Assembly: GCF_029227915.1 (NCBI RefSeq)
Contig: NC_079889.1
Coordinates: 4,588,001-4,652,000 of the forward strand
Length of the DNA stretch: 64,000 nucleotides
Direction: 5' to 3'
DNA from: Hydractinia symbiolongicarpus
Lineage: Eukaryota > Cnidaria > Hydrozoa > Anthoathecata > Hydractiniidae
The notes below the pieces were generated by a model. It was not told the DNA's origin. It saw nothing but the letters and a program-made list of their open reading frames with translations, and made no database searches. This document shows, in pieces, positions 55,455-64,000 of this stretch. The position numbers and the translations under genes were made by a program. The stretch's first letter is position 1. The number at the start of each line of letters is the position of its first letter.

Positions 55455-56340
55455 ATAATAATTAACAGTTAACACACAAATATGTGACTTAACAAATATT
55501 ATAACACGCAAAAATGCGAGTTAACAATTAACACACAAATATGTGACTTAACAAATAATATAATACGCAAAAATGCGAGTCAACAATTAACACACAAATA
55601 TGTGACTTAACAAATAATATAATACGCAAAAATGTGACTTAACAAATAATATAATACGCAAAAATGCGAGTTAAGAATTAACACACAAATATGTGACTTA
55701 ACAAATAATATAATACGCAAAAATGCGAGTTAACAGTTAACACACTAATATGTGACTTAACAAATATTATAATACGCAAAAATGCGAGTTAACAATTAAC
55801 ACACTAATATGTGACTTAACAAATAATATTATACGCAAAAATTCGAGTAAACAGTTAACACACAAATATGTGACTTAACAAATAATATTATACGCAAAAA
55901 TGCGAGTTAACAATTAACACACAAATATGTGACTTAACAAATAATATAATACGCAAAAATTCGAGTAAACAGTTAACACACAAATATGTGACTTAACAAA
56001 TAATATTATACGCAAAAATGCGAGTTAACAATTAACACACAAATATGTGACTTAACAAATATTATAATACGCAAAAATGCGAGTTAACAATTAACACACA
56101 AATATGTGACTTAACAAATAATATAATACGCAAAAATGCGAGTTAACAATTAACACACAAATATGTGACTTAACAAATAATATAATACGCAAAAATTCGA
56201 GTAAACAGTTAACACACAAATATGTGACTTAACAAATAATATTATACGCAAAAATGCGAGTTAACAATTAACACACAAATATGTGACGTAACAAATATTA
56301 TAATACGCAAAAATGCGACTTAACAAAAAAATGCGTGTTA
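55455..56340. repeat. Tandem array, approx. 59-bp unit, about 15 copies
   Basis: Each unit reads roughly AACAATTAACACACAAATAT, GTGACTTAACAAATAATATA, ATACGCAAAAATGCGAGTT. Two sub-variants (ATGCGAGTTAACAATT and ATTCGAGTAAACAGTT) intermix, giving hints of a higher-order pattern; one unit near 55620 is shortened. Each unit contains two imperfect palindromes (CACAAATATGTG and CGCAAAAATGCG). Confidence 0.9.
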
Positions 56341-56409
56341 AAAATTAACATGCAAAAAATTTAACACGCACAAATACCGGATACTAAAAAATTCGTGTTA
56401 ACACAAACA

Positions 56410-56441
56410 ATTTGTTTATATGATAAATCATATAAACAAAT
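56410..56441. repeat. Perfect 15-bp inverted repeat with 2-nt spacer
   Basis: ATTTGTTTATATGAT, AA, ATCATATAAACAAAT. It lies at the inner edge of the left tandem array, just before ATGGCGGATG. Confidence 0.9.
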
Positions 56442-56965
56442 ATGGCGGATGTAGAAAGCGTGGAAAAAGGGAACTGCTCCTTCTCTTTTCCTTTTTTGTC
56501 TTGATCCTCTCTGTTTCTGTACATAAAGACCTATCTTCTCTTTTTAGGTATGATCATTTCTGAAAGAACGTGGTGTGAGGGATAGTGTGGTAGAAAACTT
56601 TTGCCAGAACCGGGTAAAAAGGGAAACACAGACAGTTGGTACTTACATGATGCAAAACCATGATGAATTTTGTACTGCTGTAGCTGCTACATACTTTATA
56701 GTTGACATATTTTATATTTTCTTTTGGTTTTTTATTATGTTGTGTTATATTTTTGCTGAAGAAGAGATTGTTCATTCTTGACATGCCTTATCGAAGAAAA
56801 ATGTCTGCGAAAATATTTTATTTTTAGTGAGAAAACTTTTATCTGAATAAAATTTTGCTTTTTTAATCATTTTGTACTTTGTTTTTGAAACAATGCTGAT
56901 AAACACACGTTCAAATAAAATAAACATAAAAATTCCGTATAGCCGTATTCAGTATTCACAATAGT

Positions 56966-58050
56966 TTAAATATTATCTAATTTTCCTTCTTGTGCCGATG
57001 TTGGAAAGTCCATATTATTTCCTTTCATCACGACTGAGGCGAACTCCATCATTTCGTCTGTACATCCCAACAAGGTCGAGTTTTCTGTATAGGATTTGGC
57101 TAACGAGAAATCAGTGCCACTGAGAAGAAACTTACACTCGTAGCCACGGCTTAATGCTGGAGTATAGTATAGTACATCTGGTCTCCCCGGCGGTGCATCT
57201 GCATTTTCCACAAAGTTCGTGTTCGATCAAGTTTTGCCTGAATCAGTCCAGTAACACAAAATCGCACAAAATCAACATGATGTGGTAAGCTTGCATCAAA
57301 ATCGACTTCCTCACAAAAATCCTTGAAAAACGTTATCCACCAGTCACAACTCGTTCTACGAAATACTGACCACCACGATTCAATTCTCTGGTTTCTAGTG
57401 GAAGGATCAAATCAAAAACTTGCATGTCCCGAAGCATTGCCTGGAGTGAGTGCACCTGTCAACATTTAAAATAATTCTGATTGCATGCTTTTATTTATTT
57501 TGTAATTTTATCAACTTTTTATACTTATATTATTAATAGATAAATCAGGAAATTTCAATATTATATCCCTTTTTTTATTTTGCCTGTGAAAAAGTGTGTG
57601 TTTGCCTTAAACCATTCTGCCAGCTCAATTTATGATGCATCAGCCGATAGCCAAAGCACGATCCTGAGCCTGAAAGTTCTTTCTGAACTGCCTGTAAAAC
57701 AACATTTGATGACACATGATTATGTCTTCTAAACAAGCTATTTTTTTCTCAAAATTTGGTTCAGTTGACGAACTGAAAGAGCTATTCCATGAACCGACCA
57801 CAGTTGGTGAACAATTTCTTTATATGAACAACCAGACATGAAGTAATCTTTTATGATATCTTTTCTTGACAAAACCATTCCACATTGCAAGACGTGATCT
57901 CTTCGACAAAAAAACAAACACTTGTTTTTCGTGTGTCTCCACCAATAATCATCACCATAAAGCTCCGACATGCGCCGAATAAACTACCCTGTACCCTGTA
58001 AGGAGAAGCGTTGTACCCTGGAAGAAAGACACTTAGCAACAATAGTTCCA
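56966..58050 (-). pseudogene. Integrase-core (rve-type) transposase remnant
   Basis: On the minus strand, 57971-57738 encodes a helix-turn-helix-like N-terminus (KDIIKDYFMSGCSYKEIVHQ, then ALSVRQLNQILRKK). A frameshift in an A-run near 57740 breaks it. The next frame continues NSLFRRHNH, then after 57685 VQKELSGSGSCFGYRLMHHK, a block typical of a family of animal integrase-core proteins. After a gap with an apparent intron acceptor (near 57455) comes FDPSTRNQRIESWWSVFRR, where E in RIESWW would be the catalytic Glu, then WWITFFKDF and VRFCVTGLIQ. The end (57211-56966) has PPGRPDVLYY and LLGCTDEMMEFASVVM. The two catalytic Asp segments are absent. Dead copy. Confidence 0.7.
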
Positions 58051-58069
58051 TTCATGAACACGCACTTAT

Positions 58070-58440
58070 GTGTTACCAATAACTCGCATTTTTGCTTCTT
58101 AATAATAAAAAGCCACTTTGCATGTTAACAATAACTCGCATTTTTGCGTGTTAATACTAACTCGCACTTTTGCGTCTTAATGATCACACGCACTTTTACG
58201 TGTTAATAAAAACTCGCACTTTTGCGTGTTAATCATAACATGCCATTAGCGTGTTAATAATAACTCGCATTTTTGCGTGTTAATAATAACTCGCATTTTT
58301 ACGTGTTAACAATGACTTGCATTTTTGTATGTTGACTATACTAGTGAGTGAAATATTTGCATGATTTAAATTAAAATGTTATAAGTGGTATATTTGCATG
58401 TTAATCATACAACTCAATAATATTGTATATTTTGCGTGTT
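58070..58440. repeat. Tandem array, approx. 28-bp unit, inverted relative to 55.4-56.3 kb
   Basis: Units of AATAACTCGCATTTTTGCGT plus GTTAAT, about ten degenerate copies. Reverse-complemented they give the CGCAAAAATGCGAGTTA core of the left array. Confidence 0.85.
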
Positions 58441-58469
58441 ATTATAACAATAACTTGCTTTTTATGGAT

Positions 58470-61300
58470 GTCACTTATGGGCCACCGTGGAAATCACAAA
58501 CAAGAAGCCTTAAGGCTTGAAGATTTCCGCCTTGTCAAGAGAAACTTTCCACAGAGCAAAACGTCCAATGGTCGACCCAAGGCTGAGATTTCCAATTTAA
58601 AAACAGGATAAATGATTGAATAATTGCGCAAAACTATGTGACTTAACCGCTTTTTGAGGCTTTTTGACTATTCCATTTCTTGAGTAGTTTTAGTTGTAAA
58701 AACAATGATTTGAGTCTGGGATTGTGAGTCTAAGGTTCATGTTCTTATAACATTGTTCTTATATAAAAAAGGGGTTAAAGTAACCTGGTCTGAAAAGTAT
58801 TAAATATGGGCGACAAATAACGCAATTTAGATATACTTCAATTTAATTACACCTGAATAAATAACAAAAATATACAGATTTACACACAGTTATAAAAAGT
58901 ATAAAAACTTGGGATCTACCTAGAAAGTTCTAAAAATTTTAATGATACAAATTCTGTAAAATCATAGAAGAACCATAGACGTCTAGTTTCCCTTAAAAAT
59001 AATGTGAAGTAAATACTATTAACCAAAGACTATAATAAATTATATAAATATATATTAGTTTTAGTGATTCATTTTTCACAAATTAATGTTTGCAGTTTAC
59101 TCTGTCAACATTTTTTTGGAAATGCTGATAATGGCTGTGTTAGATTATGGCTGACCTAAAAAAGAAAGAAAAATACTAAAAAAACATATATGAAGAACTA
59201 AAATAATCTTAGCACATTAATGTGATATTGTTCTGTGCCCTATATATTTAAAGATGACAGGTATAAATGCAAGATAAAATAAAATATTTCACCATTTTAT
59301 GAAGTTTTGATAAAAAAAATCAGGTGATACTGTGAAACGCCAAGTATTTGTGATGTCTGTCTTTCCAAAAAGAATACCTGCGTGTTCAAAGACAAATTTT
59401 GGAAGTTTTATAAATATTTAATTTTTTTGAAAGTTCCTAAACTTGCCTAAAAGCATCCCTAAAATGTTATATTCAACAGTGACCAAGAATACCATATTTA
59501 CTCTAGTCTATTATTACTTCACCACTGGATTAGTGTGTTAACCTACAAATAAAGGTGGGTTTAGCAGGAATCCTATATTGCAGGATATATAGGCCAGATA
59601 TGTTGAATTATTTTTGGGTAAAAAACCTGAGTGTAGTATTGTTTTTAGCAAAACTTAGGAATTTTTTAACAAAGTTTGGAAATATGAAGCATAAGAAGTA
59701 TAAACACCTACCTCAAATCTTTTCCAGGCTATAAGCAATACCTTTATAACTTTTTTTTTTCAATTTCAATATGCATTCAAACTTGTTGTAAGAGCCTAAA
59801 CTTGCCAAGGGTACAAATTATTTGCACAATAAATTTTCCTGAAATTTATTTTTGTGGGTGAGTGGTACACAAAAATGCTTTAATTTGCAGAATATATGCG
59901 AAATGTGCAATATTAATTTTTGGGTGCCTAAAGTTCAATTATTTCAGCAGAGGCAAAATCAGTATTTTGCCTAACATAGTATTCAGAAGTTAGGGCATTT
60001 ACAAATGAGAAACATAGAACCCAATAACTTAGATCCTAAAGAAATCAAAGTATGAAGAAATAAAAAAATTTTTAATTGTTGCGGCTAGCTGAAATGGAAA
60101 ATTTTGCAGAATAATTTTTCAGAACCGATGTTTGACTGATTTCTAAAATTTCTGTGGAACATTTTTACAGATTTGGCCTAAAGTTCTGCAAAAAAGAGTT
60201 CCACAAAAATTTCTTCCACAGATAGTGTATGCTAATTTTGAAAATATTTTTTACAATCCATGGCAAAAAAAGGCAGGATTACTTGAAAAACAGGGAAACT
60301 GGATAATAGAGTAAATATGTACAGTATACTTGATGCTACATTCACATGTTTTTGTGCACATCAGGGAGAATTTTTATTCATAACCTCATTTATATATGTA
60401 AGTTACGACACACTTACATACAACTTAAGCTCGTATGTCAGGTTTTTTATGGAGCAATATGTTTTGCTTGTTACACAATGTAACACAATGTAGTCCATAG
60501 GCCAAAATATATAAGAAAAAATGTTCGATTTAGGATTAAAATTTATAAAAATGTTTTTTGAATATTTGTGTACAAAACAAAATAGCAATTAATAAAGGAC
60601 ATGTTATCTTAGTACAAAAGTACACAGCCCTTTTCATAAAGTTCATGAAGAATATTATCAGAAAATTGCACTGTAGATTTGCTTGTCAAAGTTTGTAATT
60701 CTGATCTGCTGCTGATGCTGCATTTTAACGATGGTCGTGTTAAATATAAGAAAACACTTATTTTACATTCTTTATGTGAAACTTTATATGCAATACAGTC
60801 TGTAGCTAGCTAGCTACATGACATGCAAATGTAGCTTAAATCGGTCAAACTTTCCTGAAAACTACTGCACCTTTTAGGCTATTAATCATCAGTTTTGGTT
60901 CCCAAACTGTTAAGTCAGGTAATGGGTTTGATCCCTAACTACGTATAAGGAAGGTCATTTTATAGTTGGACAGAAATGCTAGGGAAATGCGTAGCTTAAA
61001 TAAGAGCTTTAAACACTCTGAAGAATCGCAAATGTAAATTACTTTAACATAGCTAAGTAACAAACTAGCTAGAACATACAGCATTTTTTACCTGAGAAGT
61101 CTCATCGACCAAACATCCTGTTTTGCAAAACATTGATTCGGAGTTTCGGTTAGCAATAAATAACAGTAGCCAAAAGTACACGGGATTTTTTGTAGAAACC
61201 CGATTTTACTGGGTTAAATTAAGTTTCCTGCGCCCCTTCACCTTATCCCCAAGGCTCTTAAGCTTGGACTTACGCGGGATATACAACAAGTTAGCGAAGA
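58470..61300. other. Intergenic, no gene seen
   Basis: Very AT-rich. It begins with the block at 58497-58532 that is also found at 22705-22741. No open frame resembles a known protein and no structured RNA was recognised. Confidence 0.6.
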
Positions 61301-61309
61301 CTATGTTTT

Positions 61310-63060
61310 ACTTATATTAGTGAAACAACAGTAACAATACCACAGACTTTTACAATTTTCCACCTCAAATACAGAGTCCGCTATCCGTTCACACATTCTG
61401 TGAAACCATCCTCCACAGTTACTACATTCAGCCATTTGCTTGTCTAAAATATAGCTTTCTGCGGCTCTCCATGGCATTCGGCAACTGCAGTAGAGGTCGA
61501 TGGATATTTCCTTGGACGCACATCTTCGAGCTATTATGTGGCTATCACATTGAGGAAACTTGGTGATTTGATTTGCAGTTAAACATTGCAGCATATGGTT
61601 TCTCATTTTTGATGTTTCAAAATTGATATCTATAGGAAGTTTTTTGGTCGCGACAGTGTGATATGCAAATGCTACTGCGAAAGCCCCACAGTCAACCCCG
61701 TTCTTTTGTTGCTGAACGGGAATTACTTTAACTGAGTTGATCCTCACAACAATTAATAATTGAGCATATTTGGGTTTTTGTGTGACCAGCAACCTTTCCA
61801 CGAAACATGCTGTACAAGCTGGACATAGACTTCCATCCCCAACACGGAAATTTCTTAAAAACAGCAAAAAAATGTTTACAAGGATACGCAGATGATTTCC
61901 AATCGGGGCATGAACAACTTGGCATATGTTTGTCATCACCAAAATTTACTTCATAATTGCGTTCATCTCTACCATCCTTGTAATATTTTATAGAAAATTT
62001 GCCATTCTCTATGATTTTTATACCGGTTGAGTCCAACTGTTCACCCAAAGATTTTTCAATAAACAATGCTTAATCATGTCACGAGGGCGATCTTTCAACC
62101 ATTCATCAATGTCATCTGCATATCGCATGTATTGAGAACTCATCATTTGATTCTGATCCGAATAGCTGTGAAGAAATATTTTTTACAAATAGATTTTATT
62201 GTCTTGGTCGTCAGGCATTGAATTTAAAGACATAATTACCTCTCGTATTTATCTGGCAGAAAATCCTCAATCACCACGGTGAACATGCCATTCAAAGAGC
62301 TGTGACGATGATTTGATAAATAGTTATGCTTCAAGAGACTGTTCTCTCGTTCCACACCATTATTAGTATTGCAGTCAACCAAAAACCGATTTTGTCTAAA
62401 CGCGACTACCCAACGCTATAAAACGAAACATAATATTAATAGTAATAGTAACATAACATGAATAGTAATAATTCCTATAAGTAAATTATAGTAAGTTAGA
62501 ACTGTCATAATACCTGTTTGATGCCAAGCCAATACTTAGAGATGTAGTGTCCCTTTTGTTCAGACCAGAATGAAGACTTCTTCAAATTTTCTATCGCGTT
62601 TTCACATGAGCAGAGGGTCTCAGAGCGCGCAATCAGTCTTAGTAAGGTCAATATTTTTAGTCTGTCAGCGGAGCAGCTATTCACCTTCTTTTTCAGCGAA
62701 CGATCCCAACCTGCTCCCGATGAAAATGACATATAAATACGGTACACCCTAAAAACAAAAATAAAATATCCAACAAACATAAATGGCAAACCGGAAAGCT
62801 TTACTCCATCACTTGACCAGTAAACCTTGTGTTTTTTCTTTCTTAAATCTGGAATTAATTTTATAATGTCTCAAATTATCCATTTAGTTAGAATGTTCTT
62901 TAAAAAGAAAAGCCTACCAGTGGATCCAAAGTCTTTCGTTGAGAATATAGTACTAAATCGAACAGTGTTTTCAATTTCATGTGTTTTGATTATATCGACT
63001 GCCTCAACCAAATACAGAGCAATGTGATACTGTTTAGTATGACTGCTGCCACCTAAAAAA
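61310..63060 (-). pseudogene. MULE-like transposase gene with SWIM, Ulp1-like and PHD modules, decayed
   Basis: On the minus strand: a putative exon with an FHREQ-like motif near 62700-62710, broken by a one-base shift before WDRSLKKK, then AIENLKKSSFW and KYWLGIK to a GTATTA donor at 62514. Then RWVVAFRQNRF ... NGVERENSLLKH ... FLPDKYE (62416-62249). Then a SWIM zinc finger CSCPDW ... PCKHFFAVF (61930-61870 region). Then an Ulp1-type cysteine-protease core Q79-KNGVDC85G (numbered in the last frame). Finally a PHD finger with C152/C154, C173/C176, H181/C184 and C203/C205-206, ending at 61318-61320. HREQ, the FRQ/NN.(V/I)ER block and SWIM are typical of MULE-superfamily transposases; Ulp1 and PHD C-terminal additions occur in animal members. 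Frame changes near 62075, in the SWIM-Ulp1 gap and at HREQ show decay. Confidence 0.65.
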
Positions 63061-64000
63061 AGTCAAAGAATTAAGTACCAAAGTTGAACGAAACTCACCT
63101 TCGGCATTTGAAAAGAGTTGTAGTAAAGGTTTATTAATTTATAGAAAAAATATCAAATTTTTGAGTACATTTTTAAAAATAATTATAATAAAATACGCAA
63201 TATAATAAAAAATGTGCTACTTGTAAAATTATTCGGTGTGCATAAACATTTATACAACCATAGTCACAAGAAATCTTATGACTATGATACAACGCATCTT
63301 AGCTGCAACAAGGAAAACAACTCCATATAAAAACAGAAGTATTTTTACCATACCAAGATAATGGCGATATTGTAGGAATATCTTCTTCATTCATATTGCA
63401 TACGTATTTATTTAAAAAAAGAATCGAATAACATGATAATCTTTAATTTTTTAAGTTACTCTTCTCTATAATGTTAACAGAGAGCACATGTTGTATCTGC
63501 CATTTACTACAACTTTCCCGCGTGTTGTTTCAGTTACGTAATCACATTTTGTCATTACGTAATTTTTATCGGGAAACAAGTGTACTTTTGGCTACTGTTA
63601 TTTATTGCTAACCTGGAGTTTCAAACATATCAAGAGGAACGGTAACCGATTGTTTTGGGCAAGAAACTTTGGCCTGTGGGACCTGAAACTCAAAGAACTT
63701 CGAGACAATGCATCACAGGAAGCCACGATATCAGGTTCTGACAATCTGAGACCCTATTGGCTAAAAAATCAAATAACGCATTTCTATTGGCAAATTAAAC
63801 AACTTCCAGGCCCAGGGTAAAATACTTTAATCTGGACACCGCGCGTTCAGGCTATAGGTGGTCCCTATCTCTCTATCTTCCAAGGCGATTTTAAAGATTC
63901 CGCCTTACGCGGATCAATGACTGAAATGTGATTTTTAAAAGCTGCTAAAACCACAATTTTTGTCTTCTTTTGAAAATAAATAAATATGGTAAGACTTACA
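63061..64000. other. Intergenic tail, repeat fragments
   Basis: No gene seen. The segment 63870-63920 (CTCTATCTTCCAAGGCGATT, TTAAAGATTCCGCC) repeats a block also present at 33295-33335. Confidence 0.5.
63866..63920. repeat. Dispersed repeat block shared with 33295-33345
   Basis: Both loci have CTCTATCTTCCA, then GATTTTAAAGATTCCGCC, then a GCG-rich heptamer. A small dispersed repeat; ends unknown. Confidence 0.5.

Larger units (their letters stand above)
55450..58470 (-). mobile_element. Decayed integrase-type DDE transposon between inverted tandem-repeat arrays
   Basis: A left array (about 55455-56340) and a right array (about 58070-58440) share the core CGCAAAAATGCGAGTTA in opposite orientation. 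They enclose remnants of a transposase related to eukaryotic integrase-core (rve-type) proteins on the minus strand. The arrangement suggests long subterminal inverted repeats built from tandem units. The exact ends and target duplication could not be fixed. Confidence 0.6.

Noticed and set aside
55455-58440. CRISPR-like array
   Set aside because: Direct tandem units without unique spacers, in a eukaryotic genome with spliced genes; it is a satellite or transposon repeat.

Overview
This is a eukaryotic, AT-rich, intron-containing window. It is most likely from a cnidarian, perhaps a hydrozoan. That rests on GT-AG introns, single-copy metazoan signalling genes (CRK, an EGLN-type hydroxylase), a dystroglycan-type receptor, and dense tRNA-SINEs, MITEs, a Helentron and two other degenerate transposons. 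The species call is inference; no lineage-specific marker is decisive. All exon structures were worked out by eye from splice signals, reading phase and family similarity.

Layout. 1-2.48 kb: AT-rich sequence with no gene seen. 2.48-3.26 kb (-): intronless EGLN/HIF-prolyl-hydroxylase-like protein lacking key catalytic residues. 3.3-12.7 kb: non-coding, with a CpG-richer promoter-like patch near 8.3 kb, three tRNA-derived SINE copies (7.6, 11.0 and 12.0 kb) and several MITE-like hairpins. 12.73-19.16 kb (+): a complete eight-exon CRK/CRKL adaptor gene (SH2-SH3-SH3, 296 aa) with MITEs in its introns. 19.2-22.9 kb: non-coding, with an approx. 35-bp tandem array at 21.6 kb. 22.9-29.2 kb (-): a decayed autonomous Helentron (2A-like N-terminus, viral-tegument-type cysteine protease, 17-residue repeats, DUF6570, HUH Rep, PIF1-type helicase, EEP endonuclease) broken by about six lesions. 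29.2-35 kb: repeats. 35.0-52.36 kb (-): one giant eight-exon gene for a 4,663-residue dystroglycan-like type I membrane protein with about 18 cadherin-like/S6-SEA-like repeat pairs, one TM segment and an approx. 510-residue cytoplasmic tail. 52.4-55.4 kb: no gene. 55.45-58.5 kb: a decayed integrase-type (DDE) transposon remnant lying between two inverted tandem-repeat arrays. 58.5-61.3 kb: nothing recognised. 61.3-63.06 kb (-): a decayed MULE-like transposase gene with SWIM, Ulp1-like and PHD modules. 63.06-64 kb: repeat fragments.

The three host genes do not form a pathway cluster. CRK is a cytoplasmic adaptor linking phosphotyrosine to GEF/Abl-type effectors. The dystroglycan-like protein should act at the cell surface in adhesion or matrix binding. 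The EGLN-like protein is probably a non-catalytic paralogue of the oxygen-sensing hydroxylases. The rest of the window is mostly transposable-element sediment.
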